Shown here one piece after another: positions 15,545-23,558 of a DNA stretch of 30,988 bases. The stretch is from Deltaproteobacteria bacterium UBA2221 (lineage in GTDB: Bacteria; Desulfobacterota; Syntrophorhabdia; Syntrophorhabdales; WCHB1-27), in NCBI GenBank assembly GCA_002328485.1, contig DCUF01000035.1, positions 135 through 31,122 on the forward strand, written 5' to 3'. The position numbers were made by a program, and so were the translations under genes. Each line of letters opens with the position of its first letter. The stretch's first letter is position 1. The notes under the pieces were generated by a model, which ran no database searches, had not been told where the DNA came from, and saw only the letters and a list, made by a program, of their open reading frames with translations.

Positions 15545-16769
15545 GGGGCAGGTTACAGCGCCCCCCTCCAAGAGCATGATGGGACGGGCCCTCGCTGCTG
15601 CATATCTGGCCCAGGGCGGAACCGTCATCACGAACCCGTCTTTCTGCGATGATGCCCTTGCTATCATGGGGGTCATCCGAACCCTCGGCGCTGTCGTTCA
15701 GGACAATGAGGAGAGCGTGACTATTGGAGGGGCTCCACGGCGACCCGCCACCCCCGAGGCGCTCATGCTCCACTGTGGCGAATCAGCCCTCTGCATGCGT
15801 ATCTTTGCCCCCATCGCTGCTCTCAGGGAACAGCCTATCGCTCTAACCGCCTCCGGGTCACTACAATCGCGCCCCATGGACATGATCGAGGCCATTCGGG
15901 TCCTCGGGGTTTCCTGCAAGACAACGGACGGCCATGCACCGATCTCCATCAGGGGCCCGATGAAGGGTGGCTTTATAGGTATCGACGCCTCGGTCAGCTC
16001 GCAGTTTCTCACAGGCCTCCTTCTATCCCTCCCCCTTTGTGAGGGTGATTCAACGATATCGGCATATAGCCTGAAGAGCCTGCCCTATGTGAGGATGACC
16101 ATCGGGCTCCTGGAACACTTCGGAATCACGGTGGGCCACGATGAGGCCTTCGAGGAATTCGAGATACGGGGCAGCCAATCATACGCGCCGATTCGCTATG
16201 AGGTGGAGGGAGACTGGTCGGGTGCGGCATTTCTCCTCGTCGCAGGCGCCTTTTCCGGTCCCGTAACGGTTGTAGGGCTTGATACGGACTCTCCCCAGGC
16301 GGACCGGGCGATACTGGAGGTTCTGCAGGAGGTGGGCGCTCACCTCGAAATCGGCCCTGACCGGATTACCGTAAAAAGAGGGCAGTTGAAACCCTTTCGA
16401 TTTGACGTGACCGACTGCCCGGACCTGTTCCCTCCCCTTGCTGCCCTTGCCGTCCATTGCGACGGCAGGACGATCATCAGCGGTATTGAACGATTGAGGC
16501 ATAAGGAGAGTAACCGCCTGGCAGCCCTTAGCCTGGAACTGGGGAACCTGGGGGGCACCATGCGAAGCACCGCATCCAGCGTGGAGATCGACGGCGGGGG
16601 CATACGGGGAGGCACGGCGGATGCCCACGGCGATCATCGCATCGCTATGGCCTGTGCAGTCGCCGGACTGTCGGCGGAACATGAGGTGACCATCGAGGGC
16701 CCATCCTGTGTCTCCAAATCCTATCCCCGGTTTTTCTCGGATCTCGAGGCATTGCAGGTGAAGCCATGA
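15516..16769 (+). CDS. aroA: 3-phosphoshikimate 1-carboxyvinyltransferase (EPSP synthase), 417 aa
   Basis: Transfers the enolpyruvyl group of PEP to shikimate 3-phosphate. Motifs: PPSKSMMGRALAAAYL near the N-terminus, HCGESALCMRIFAP (the GES variant of the usual GNSGT loop), SGSLQSRPMD, SSQFLTGLLLSLP, DWSGAAFLL, RLRHKESNRLAAL, GDHRIAMACAVAGL and a final KSYPRFFSDLEAL. Domain content and length match the family, so it should be active. ATG 15516 is chosen because the longer upstream frame lies within aroE/K; the two genes overlap by 29 nt. The stop overlaps aroC as ATGA. Confidence 0.95.
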   Translation: MKRITPSTVKGQVTAPPSKSMMGRALAAAYLAQGGTVITNPSFCDDALAIMGVIRTLGAVVQDNEESVTIGGAPRRPATPEALMLHCGESALCMRIFAPIAALREQPIALTASGSLQSRPMDMIEAIRVLGVSCKTTDGHAPISIRGPMKGGFIGIDASVSSQFLTGLLLSLPLCEGDSTISAYSLKSLPYVRMTIGLLEHFGITVGHDEAFEEFEIRGSQSYAPIRYEVEGDWSGAAFLLVAGAFSGPVTVVGLDTDSPQADRAILEVLQEVGAHLEIGPDRITVKRGQLKPFRFDVTDCPDLFPPLAALAVHCDGRTIISGIERLRHKESNRLAALSLELGNLGGTMRSTASSVEIDGGGIRGGTADAHGDHRIAMACAVAGLSAEHEVTIEGPSCVSKSYPRFFSDLEALQVKP

Positions 16770-17770
16770 ACACCTTTGGAAGGCTTTTCAGGGTCAGCAT
16801 CCTCGGGGAATCGCACGGTCCGGCGGTCGGCATTCTTATCGATGGGTGCCCGGCGGGTCTGGAACTCAGGGAAGAGGATTTCAGGGCTGACCTCGAGCGC
16901 AGAAAGAGTGGACGACCGGGCACGACCCCGCGCCGAGAAGAAGACGTACCGAGAATCGGCTCGGGGATTTTCCGGGGGAAAACCACGGGCTCTCCCATCT
17001 TGATCACCTTTGAGAACCGCGACACGGACTCGTCCGCGTACGACCGCATCAGGACAACGCCGAGACCGGGGCATGCCGACTTTGTGGCCTTTCAAAAATT
17101 CGGCGGCTTCAACGATTATCGGGGCGGCGGCGCCTTTTCCGCACGGCTTACGGCGCCGCTGGTGGCCGCGGGCGTGATCGCCAAGATGCTGATCGGTCCC
17201 GCCACCACCGTACAGGCGACGCTCCTGGAGGTGGGAGGCTCGGCGGGGATCGAGGAGGCCGTTGCCAAGGCCATGGCAGCAGAGGATTCTATCGGAGGTA
17301 TCATCGAGTGCAGGGCAGCGGGGCTGCCGGTAGGCCTGGGCGAGCCGTTCTTCGATTCGGCTGAATCGCTTCTCAGTCACCTGATCTTCTCCATCCCCGG
17401 TATCAAAGGCATCGAATTTGGTGCCGGCTTCGCCTGTGCCCGAATGACGGGCAGTGTCTATAATGACAGGATTCTTTCCCTCTCGGGAGAGACCGAAACC
17501 AACCATGCCGGTGGCATCAACGGAGGGATCACCAACGGAAATGAGATCGTCTGCCGGGTCGCAGTGAAGCCTACCTCAAGCATTTCCATGGCTCAGACAA
17601 CCATTGACCTGGAAACCGGTGAGCTGCGGGAGCTGCGGGTGGGTGGCCGCCACGACACGTGCATCGCCTTGAGGATACCCGTTATCGTCGAGGCCGCAAC
17701 AGCCATCGTCCTGGCGGATCTGATGCTGCTGGAACAAAAGATACCAAGGATATGGAGCGGGCGGGAATGA
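16766..17770 (+). CDS. aroC: Chorismate synthase, 334 aa
   Basis: Removes phosphate from EPSP to give chorismate, using reduced FMN. Signature segments: GRLFRVSILGESHGPAVGI at the N-terminus, RRKSGRPGTTPRREED, PGHADFVAF, YRGGGAFSARLTAPLVAAG and GGRHDTCIALRIPVIVEA near the C-terminus. Slightly short for the family (about 350-390 aa) but no core motif is missing. The start overlaps the aroA stop (ATGA). It is the last gene before a 264-nt gap holding a structured RNA candidate. Confidence 0.95.
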   Translation: MNTFGRLFRVSILGESHGPAVGILIDGCPAGLELREEDFRADLERRKSGRPGTTPRREEDVPRIGSGIFRGKTTGSPILITFENRDTDSSAYDRIRTTPRPGHADFVAFQKFGGFNDYRGGGAFSARLTAPLVAAGVIAKMLIGPATTVQATLLEVGGSAGIEEAVAKAMAAEDSIGGIIECRAAGLPVGLGEPFFDSAESLLSHLIFSIPGIKGIEFGAGFACARMTGSVYNDRILSLSGETETNHAGGINGGITNGNEIVCRVAVKPTSSISMAQTTIDLETGELRELRVGGRHDTCIALRIPVIVEAATAIVLADLMLLEQKIPRIWSGRE

Positions 17771-17805
17771 ACCGAGACACGGAGCAAGGGTCGACAGGGG
17801 TATCT

Positions 17806-17925
17806 TCTGCCTGATGCGGGGAGACGGCCACATCAGGCAGACTCAGTGCCTTCGGCAAACGTGAGGCTCAGGTGCGCAAAGCGCAGGCTGGGTGACCGGG
17901 AACGAGTCTCCCCGGTTCCGGTCAC
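17806..17925 (+). ncRNA. Candidate structured RNA with complementary hairpin loops, between aroC and pheA
   Basis: Hairpin A is an 11-bp perfect stem, TCTGCCTGATG (17806-17816) with CATCAGGCAGA (17831-17841). Hairpin C pairs 17892-17903 with 17915-17925 (11 bp, one bulged G). The loop of A contains GGGGAGAC (17818-17825) and the loop of C contains GTCTCCCC (17906-17913), which are perfectly complementary over 8 nt, so the loops could kiss. Between them are smaller hairpins, TGCC/GGCA (17847-17857) and TGCGC-AAA-GCGCA (17873-17885). There is no coding signal, no T tract and no match to a riboswitch consensus I know. It sits 35 nt after aroC and about 110 nt before pheA, so it would be in the 5' leader of pheA-tyrA; a regulatory role is inferred. 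The rest of the 264-nt gap shows nothing clear. Confidence 0.5.
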
Positions 17926-18034
17926 GGCCCGTCTATCTCTCTGTACTGGTACTCCTCGGTGGCTCGGTGCCTCAAGCGTAGCGGGTGGTGAAATGGCTTT
18001 TTTGAAGCTTTCTGGAAAGGAGAGGTGAGCACAA

Positions 18035-19093
18035 ATGGATTTGAAGGAGATACGACGTCACATCGATGTCATCGATTACGAGATCGTCAAACTGATCAAC
18101 CGCCGCATGGAACATGCCCTAAGATTGAAGCGTTTGAAAAACAGTGTCGTCGAACCAGATCGAGAAAAGGAGGTCCTCGATCGGGTGCGAAGCTGCTCCA
18201 CAAACGTCGTCGAGCCCGATTTTTCTGAAAAGCTTTACCGTGTCATCATTGAGGAGAGCAGACGACTACAGGAGAAAGAGACGCTCCTTTTGGGGTTCCA
18301 GGGGGAGCACGGGGCCTACAGCGAGGTAGCAGCCAAGGCCTACGGAAAGGGACTGGTTGCCTTACCGTGCGCCAGCTTTCACGATGTCTTTGAGCAAACG
18401 GCAACGGGCCAGCTCGACCTCGGCATCGTGCCCGTTGAGAACTCCCTTGAGGGAGCGGTTATTGAGGTGAACGATCTGCTTATGCAGACCGATCTCCGGA
18501 TCGTGGGTGAGATTAGGATCCCCATACACCACTGTCTTCTGGCTCTTCCAGACCAGGATTATCGTGATCTGCGAACGGTCTACTCCCATCCCCAGGCCCT
18601 CGGTCAATGCCGTTCCTTTATTGCACGGCATCGGCTTGAGGCCCGCCCCTTCTACGACACCGCCGGCGCAGCCATCATGCTCCGGGAGAAACGACCCCCC
18701 GCCACGGCCGTCATCGCCAGCAGGCTCTGCGCCGATCTCTATCAGCTTGAGATACTCCAGGAAAATATCGAGGATGATAATTCCAATACGACAAGATTCG
18801 TCCTACTCTCAAGGGATATGCAGGCAGAGAACGGGAACAAGTGCTCCATCATCTTCACTGCGGCACACCGTCCCGGCGGGCTCTTCTCCGTGCTGAAGGT
18901 CCTCGCCGATGAAACTATCAATATGACCAGGATAGAGTCGAGGCCCATGAGGCACGACCCCGGCGTTTACGCATTCTTCGTCGACTTTCAGGGCTCCGAC
19001 AAGGATGAGCGGGTGAAGGGGGTGCTCGAGGCCATACAAAAACAGACGACGGCCTTTAAATTCTTGGGCTGTTACGAGGGTAAAGACCTATGA
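18035..19093 (+). CDS. pheA: Bifunctional chorismate mutase/prephenate dehydratase (P-protein), 352 aa
   Basis: An N-terminal AroQ chorismate mutase (about 1-83; LKEIRRHIDVIDYEIVKLIN, RRMEHALRLKRLK) converts chorismate to prephenate, and a prephenate dehydratase domain (about 86-265; GFQGEHGAYSE, VPVENSLEGAV, TRFVLLSR) makes phenylpyruvate. A C-terminal ACT domain (about 270-345) carries the ESRP motif that binds phenylalanine for feedback inhibition, so Phe control is probably allosteric here. GGAGAGG precedes ATG 18035. The stop overlaps tyrA as ATGA. The chorismate mutase domain also supplies prephenate for tyrA. Confidence 0.96.
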   Translation: MDLKEIRRHIDVIDYEIVKLINRRMEHALRLKRLKNSVVEPDREKEVLDRVRSCSTNVVEPDFSEKLYRVIIEESRRLQEKETLLLGFQGEHGAYSEVAAKAYGKGLVALPCASFHDVFEQTATGQLDLGIVPVENSLEGAVIEVNDLLMQTDLRIVGEIRIPIHHCLLALPDQDYRDLRTVYSHPQALGQCRSFIARHRLEARPFYDTAGAAIMLREKRPPATAVIASRLCADLYQLEILQENIEDDNSNTTRFVLLSRDMQAENGNKCSIIFTAAHRPGGLFSVLKVLADETINMTRIESRPMRHDPGVYAFFVDFQGSDKDERVKGVLEAIQKQTTAFKFLGCYEGKDL

Positions 19094-19869
19094 AAATCGC
19101 GATCATTGGTGCCGGAAACATGGGTTCCTGGCTGGCACGTCGATTAAACCAGGGCCACGAGGTGGTTATCTACGATAGAGATAGAGCTAAGGCGTCATCG
19201 ATAGGGTCTGTCCGCTGCCTCGACGACGTGCAGGAATTGGGGCCTTTCCGGCCCGACCTGTTGATAAATGCCGTAAGCCTCCAACATACCATTCAGGCCT
19301 TCACGGAGACGGCCCCCTACCTGACGCGGGACTGCATGATCGCCGATGTGGCATCGATCAAGGGCGATATAGCGGCCTATTATCGACAATCAGGCCACCC
19401 CTTTGCCTCGGTCCATCCCATGTTTGGACCGACCTTTGCGGACATGGAGGTGCTGAAGCAGGAGAACGCGGTCATCATAACCGAATCGTGTGCAGAGGGC
19501 CGCGAATTTTTCGAACAGCTCTTTGATGGCTTGAGTCTCCGTATCTTCAGATACACCTTTGAGGAACATGACCGGATGATGGCCTATTCCCTCACCATAC
19601 CCTTTGCCTCATCCATGATGTTCGCCCTATGCGTCGACGCCAAGACGGTACCGGGCACAACATTCACCCGTCACATGGAGATCGCCCGCCGTCTTCTGGC
19701 CGAGGACGATCATCTTCTGGCCGAGATACTCTTCAACCCCTATTCTGTAGCAGAATTGCATAAGATGGCCTCCGGTCTCGAATTCCTCAAACACGTCATA
19801 AATGCCCGGGATTATGAGGAGGTGAGGGGATTGTGCAGCAGGCTGAGAGAAAGGATCGCGGAAAGTTAG
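19090..19869 (+). CDS. tyrA: Prephenate dehydrogenase, 259 aa
   Basis: NAD(P)-dependent oxidative decarboxylation of prephenate (or arogenate) toward tyrosine. The N-terminal Rossmann motif is GAGNMGSWLARRL (7-19), with D29-R30 after the second strand. Catalytic-domain segments SIKGDIAAYY, SVHPMFGPTF and EEHDRMMAYSLTIPF are typical of the TyrA dimerisation/active-site region. It lacks the ACT domain and the fused chorismate mutase seen in other TyrA proteins, so it depends on PheA for prephenate. Translationally coupled to pheA (ATGA). It ends the aro/phe/tyr gene run; the required aminotransferase is not in the window. Confidence 0.92.
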   Translation: MKIAIIGAGNMGSWLARRLNQGHEVVIYDRDRAKASSIGSVRCLDDVQELGPFRPDLLINAVSLQHTIQAFTETAPYLTRDCMIADVASIKGDIAAYYRQSGHPFASVHPMFGPTFADMEVLKQENAVIITESCAEGREFFEQLFDGLSLRIFRYTFEEHDRMMAYSLTIPFASSMMFALCVDAKTVPGTTFTRHMEIARRLLAEDDHLLAEILFNPYSVAELHKMASGLEFLKHVINARDYEEVRGLCSRLRERIAES

Positions 19870-19984
19870 ATTACCCTCCGGCGCCTGTACGTCGGCACCC
19901 GCCCCGCTTGGTCATGGTTGTTTTAAAGCCATCGGTATGGCACCGCAAGAGCCGATAGGGGGCAGACCGTTCCTCAAAATAGGG

Positions 19985-20046
19985 TGACTTTCAGGCCTCT
20001 GATCAAGGGCAGCAGTACGATACGAGGGTATCGGGACCGAAAGTCA
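19985..20046 (-). terminator. Possible terminator downstream of the first rhodanese gene
   Basis: TGACTTTC (19985-19992) and GAAAGTCA (20039-20046) are perfectly complementary, enclosing a second hairpin CGATAC-GAGG-GTATCG (20018-20033). It begins 4 nt past the minus-strand rhodanese stop and is followed on that strand by CCCTATTTT. The 180-nt gap to tyrA holds no gene; it may serve both convergent transcripts. Confidence 0.45.
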
Positions 20047-20049
20047 GCC

Positions 20050-20946
20050 TCAGCGGGCCACCGGCAATGAGGGGTCCTTAGTCCATTCCTCGAAAGAACC
20101 ATCATAGAGTCTTACGTTCTTGTATCCGAGAACCTGGGACAGGATAAAGGCCCATGTGGGACAGCATTTTCCGGCATCGCAGTAAGTGATGATCTCTTTG
20201 GACCTGTCCGTGCCGACCACCTTGGCGGCCAGGGCCTCCAGTTCTTCTTTCTTTTTGAACGTGCCAAGCTCCGTGTACGCCCCCGATGCCGGCAGATTCA
20301 CCGAACCCGGAATGCGTCCGTACCGTTTTACAAACTCCTGTTTCTTTTCGCCACCGAACAAGACGGCTTCGCGGACGTCGACGAATGTTGCTTTCCCAAG
20401 GCGGCCGGCTACGTACTCCTTTTCCACATGGAGTGCCTTGTTCAATCTACCTTGGTAGATGGTCCTTTTGGGCCTTACCCACTCAGAAGAAAGCCCCCTC
20501 TTTTCTCGTACCCACTTGTCGTGGCCGCCATCGAGAATGCAGACGTTTTCCACGCCGGCATACTGAAGGGTGCAAAGGACACGGGGGGCCATAACCTGAT
20601 AGAAGCAGGCATAGGTTTTACAGATGATCACCACGATAGAATCGGCGGTGATCCCTAAATCCCCGACAGCATCGAAAAGGTCGTCCTGGGGCGGGTATTC
20701 CGTGTGCCTCTCCTGGGACGCAGATACCCACATGCCATAATAAGCGCTCACGGCGCCCGGGATATGACCTTCTCTGTATTCCTCCGGTTTTCTTATATCT
20801 ATCATGACAAGCCGAGGATTCCCCAAGTTGGCTGACAACCATTCCGTGGACACAATGGGGTTGATATCACGGGCAGAGACGGGAGGGCAAAAGAGCACGA
20901 TGGAGAAGAGGAGCAGGGTTAGAAGAACAGGTTTTCTCACTTTCAC
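20050..20946 (-). CDS. Exported tandem-domain rhodanese (sulfurtransferase), 298 aa
   Basis: A signal peptide (MKVRKPVLLTLLLFSIVLFC, cleavage probably after PPVSA) precedes two rhodanese domains. The N-terminal domain has DIRKPEEYREGHIPGA; the C-terminal domain carries the likely catalytic C256 in ITYCDAGKCCPTW, then YDGSFEEW. Tandem-domain sulfurtransferases move a sulfane sulfur through a persulfide on that Cys; export implies a periplasmic role. It is paralogous to the gene at 22533 and divergent from the multihaem cytochrome between them. The extra Cys pair after the catalytic loop and a Cys in the first domain (ICKTYACF) are unlike the second copy. Physiological sulfur donor unknown. Confidence 0.88.
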   Translation of the reverse strand: MKVRKPVLLTLLLFSIVLFCPPVSARDINPIVSTEWLSANLGNPRLVMIDIRKPEEYREGHIPGAVSAYYGMWVSASQERHTEYPPQDDLFDAVGDLGITADSIVVIICKTYACFYQVMAPRVLCTLQYAGVENVCILDGGHDKWVREKRGLSSEWVRPKRTIYQGRLNKALHVEKEYVAGRLGKATFVDVREAVLFGGEKKQEFVKRYGRIPGSVNLPASGAYTELGTFKKKEELEALAAKVVGTDRSKEIITYCDAGKCCPTWAFILSQVLGYKNVRLYDGSFEEWTKDPSLPVAR

Positions 20947-21220
20947 TTACCCCCTTTCTGCAAAAGGTTCTGACCGATGGGCCGGCTCCATCTTGCTTCT
21001 GTGCCGATCGGCCAAGAATGGGGCTTTGCCGGTTGTTTCTATCTAGGTTAGCAGGCAACGCGTGCACAGTCAACCGCAACATAAGCGGGGCGGTAGCCCC
21101 ACCCCTGTCCGATGTCGACCGCGGGCGGCAAAACCAAACCCCACAAAAAGGGACAGGTAATCCCCGTCATCGAGGGATCGAGATGGAGCCGAAGAACTTT
21201 TGTTCACGGTAAAGGGTGAA
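20947..21220. other. Divergent intergenic region between rhodanese and cytochrome genes
   Basis: No gene is supported. It contains a small perfect hairpin GGGGC-GGTA-GCCCC (21087-21100) and distant complementary segments CCTGTCC (21104-21110) and GGACAGG (about 21151-21158). Regulatory sites for the divergent genes are likely here, but I could not identify one. Confidence 0.4.
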
Positions 21221-21249
21221 TTGACAAAGACCAGCTTCTGCCTTATAAA
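21221..21249 (+). promoter_or_regulatory. Sigma-70 promoter of the multihaem cytochrome gene
   Basis: TTGACA (21221-21226), 17-nt spacer and TATAAA (21244-21249). The expected start, about 21256-21258, leaves only a few nucleotides before the GTG at 21261, so this mRNA too may be nearly leaderless. Confidence 0.75.
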
Positions 21250-21260
21250 GGAACAGGACA

Positions 21261-22520
21261 GTGAAAACCAGATTAGGCCTCTCACTCTTTGCCGCAGTCC
21301 TCATCTTTTTTCTCTGCGCGGGGTACCTTGCGCGCGCCCTCTCATCCGAAAGCCCCGGTTGTGTGAAGTGTCACACCGATGAACAGATTCTCAAAAGCCT
21401 CTACACGCCGCCTAAGCTCGGCCCCTCCGAAGGGGAGGGGTGAGCAGGGGCACCTCCGTCCGTGCCGGCGGATCAGATGTATAAAGGGTTCATGGTCGAC
21501 AAATCCATCCTTGGAAAGGACATCCATTTCGATGAAGGCTGTGGGTCATGCCACGGGGGAAACGAAAAGGGGGTCACCAAGGAGACTGCTCACAGAGGGC
21601 TTGTTACGCGCCCGTCAAACCAGGCTGACACGTGCGGTAAGTGTCACGAGGATATCGCAAAGCCCTTCAAGACCTCTCTTCACTTTACCACTGAGGGTCA
21701 AAGGCATGGGGTTTCCGGTAGGTTTTCCCATAAGGAGCTGAAAACCTTTAACGAGAAGGTCTTCGAGAAATCATGCAGGACCTGCCATGCTTCTTGCGGT
21801 GACTGTCATGTGAAGGCCCCGGTCATCGGGGGGATCAATACAGGGCTCATAAGGGGACACCGGTTTGTAAGGAAAGATGAGGGGAAGACCTGCGCATTAT
21901 GCCACGGCGGCAGGGTATACCCTGAGTTCACGGGCGAATACGGAGGGAACGCTGATATCCATTACCAGAAAGGGATGATCTGCGTGGACTGCCACAAGAA
22001 AGAGGGATTTCACGGAGATGGCACCACCATCCTTCGCACACGCAAAGAAGTGAAGGAAAGGCCAAGGTGCACCCATTGTCATCCGCCAGGCGAGGCTAAA
22101 ACGGAAAAGGCCCAGGTCGCCCACAAGACCCATTCAGGCAAGCTAAGCTGCTACGCCTGCCATGCGGGAGGCAGCTACAGGAACTGTTACGATTGTCATC
22201 TTGGAAAGGGCGCAACGGCAAAGCCTGGTTTTGTGCTTGGGTTGAACCCGAGGGACAAGAAAACGGTGACCACCCTGAGGATCATACCGACAGTTAGAGA
22301 CACCTTTGCATCAGCCGGGATAGCAATGGAGGGGTATGACAGACTACCGAATTACTGGGATGCTGCGCCACACAATATCAAAAAGAGGACGGAGAGAACC
22401 CGCTCATGCGATGTGTGCCATGAGGAGAAAAAGGACTTCCTCACCAAGGAACTGCTCTTAAAGAATGGATCGAAGGCCAACGAGGGCCTGGTCTATACGC
22501 CAAAATCGATAGCAAAATAG
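21261..22520 (+). CDS. Exported multihaem cytochrome c (11 CxxCH), interrupted by one in-frame TGA at 21441-21443
   Basis: The frame opens at GTG 21261 with a signal peptide (KTRLGLSLFAAVLIFFLCAG) and a first haem site CVKCH. At 21441-21443 a TGA appears, yet the same frame continues without another stop to 22520 with ten further CxxCH motifs (CGSCH, CGKCH, CRTCH, CGDCH, CALCH, CVDCH, CTHCH, CYACH, CYDCH, CDVCH). The part after TGA (possible starts GTG 21462 or ATG 21477) has no signal peptide, although c-type haem attachment needs export, so the two parts should be one protein of about 419 residues. Explanations: selenocysteine or other recoding, a nonsense mutation, or a base error. Because the frame is unchanged, an indel is not the cause. 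The cytochrome is presumably a periplasmic electron carrier, working with the flanking exported rhodaneses. Confidence 0.75.
21422..21466 (+). other. Hairpins flanking the in-frame TGA of the cytochrome
   Basis: Upstream, CCCCTCC (21422-21428) pairs with GGAGGGG (21434-21440), ending directly at the TGA. Downstream, GGCAC (21449-21453) pairs with GTGCC (21462-21466) around the loop CTCCGTCC; the loop starts 11 nt after the TGA and contains a GU. Its location is roughly that of a bacterial SECIS apical loop, but the stem is short and the loop G is a little close, so this is only suggestive. Confidence 0.35.
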
Positions 22521-22532
22521 GAGGCGATGAAT

Positions 22533-23426
22533 ATGAAGAAGGTCAGGATCAGTGTAGCCGTCTTATTCCTCTGTCTCATGGCCGTGCCGTTTTTGTCGTT
22601 CGCAAGGGATGTGGACCCTATCGTCAGCACCACATGGCTTGAAGAAAACCTCACTCATTCTAAGCTCGTGATCGTGGACGTGAGGAAGGTTGAGGATTAC
22701 AAAGCAGGTCACGTACCCAATGCGGTCAACGTCTTCTATGGATCTTGGGCGATCATGAAGGAGGGGTTTCGCAACGAGCTTCCTGCCAACGATGATCTCT
22801 TCGACGTGATCGGCTCGGCGGGCATCGGCACCGATTCGATCGTCGTGGTGGTTGGGAAAGTCGACGGGATACCGGACCGATCGGACGTTACGAGGGTTGC
22901 GTGGACGCTCAAGTACGCTGGAATTCCGAACGTGGCGATCCTGGACGGTGGTTTCAACAAATGGATCGCAGACAAAAAAGCAGTGTCCACCGATGTGGTG
23001 AAGCCCAAAGCCAGGCCCTTCCATGGGAAGGTGAATGAGAATCTCTTTGCATCAAAGGACTATGTGAGCAAGAACCTTGGAAAAGCCGTGATCGTAGACG
23101 TGAGGGAGCCGGACTTCTTCAAAGGGGTAAAGAAGCTTGATTTCGTCACGAAGACAGGACGTATAGCAAAGGCGGTCAACCTCCCGACCTCACGGGCATA
23201 CAATCAGGAGGGCACCTTCAAGGACAAAGGGGAGCTCTCAAAAATCGCTTCCGGGGTTGTGGGCAACGATCTGGCAAAAGAGATCATCACCTACTGCGAC
23301 ACGGGTAAGGTGTGTACTGCCTGGTCTTTCCTCCTTACAGAACTCATGGGTTACAAAGATGTGAAGACCTATGACGGCTCTACCGAGGAATGGACCAAAG
23401 ACCCCCAGGCCCCCTGGGAGCAGTAA
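22533..23426 (+). CDS. Exported tandem-domain rhodanese (sulfurtransferase), second copy, 297 aa
   Basis: ATG 22533 is preferred over ATG 22527 because it sits 8 nt after AGGAGG. The signal peptide (MKKVRISVAVLFLCLMAVPF, cleavage near LSFA) precedes two rhodanese domains: DVRKVEDYKAGHVPNAVNVF in the first, and catalytic C255 in ITYCDTGKVCTAW in the second, then YDGSTEEW. The first domain lacks a Cys at its loop position, so only the second is expected to be active. It resembles the divergent copy at 20050-20946 along its length (both begin D-x-[DN]PIVST-x-WL). It starts 12 nt after the cytochrome stop, so the two are probably one operon; this suggests sulfur or thiol chemistry linked to periplasmic electron transfer. 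Confidence 0.9.
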   Translation: MKKVRISVAVLFLCLMAVPFLSFARDVDPIVSTTWLEENLTHSKLVIVDVRKVEDYKAGHVPNAVNVFYGSWAIMKEGFRNELPANDDLFDVIGSAGIGTDSIVVVVGKVDGIPDRSDVTRVAWTLKYAGIPNVAILDGGFNKWIADKKAVSTDVVKPKARPFHGKVNENLFASKDYVSKNLGKAVIVDVREPDFFKGVKKLDFVTKTGRIAKAVNLPTSRAYNQEGTFKDKGELSKIASGVVGNDLAKEIITYCDTGKVCTAWSFLLTELMGYKDVKTYDGSTEEWTKDPQAPWEQ

Positions 23427-23462
23427 GACCTATAGCACTACCCTCTCATAGGCAAACACCAC

Positions 23463-23516
23463 AAGGGGTCAAGCCGGGATGACAGCGGGGTTCGCCGCTA
23501 CCGGTCTGACCCCCTT
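23463..23516. terminator. Stem-loop between convergent rhodanese and nucleosidase genes
   Basis: AAGGGGTCA (23463-23471) pairs with TGACCCC(C)TT (23507-23516), enclosing CCGG/CCGG and AGCGG/CCGCT stems. There is no immediate T tract on the plus strand (CTTTTT comes about 15 nt later), so it is likely but not certain to terminate transcription. Confidence 0.5.
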
Positions 23517-23558
23517 GCGGTAGGTATTCCTTTTTGAGTGCCTCTCCCGCTCATCCCT

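Noticed and set aside
17850..17890. GCAAAC and GCAAAGC segments recalling a c-di-GMP-I (GEMM) riboswitch
   Set aside because: The stem with a GNRA tetraloop that should lie between them cannot form, and the tetraloop receptor side is absent; the kissing-loop arrangement is different.
17941..17991. Possible CTG-initiated Tyr-Trp-Tyr leader peptide upstream of pheA
   Set aside because: No ATG, GTG or TTG in frame, no promoter with the spacing seen at aro and trp, and no terminator or alternative hairpins after it.
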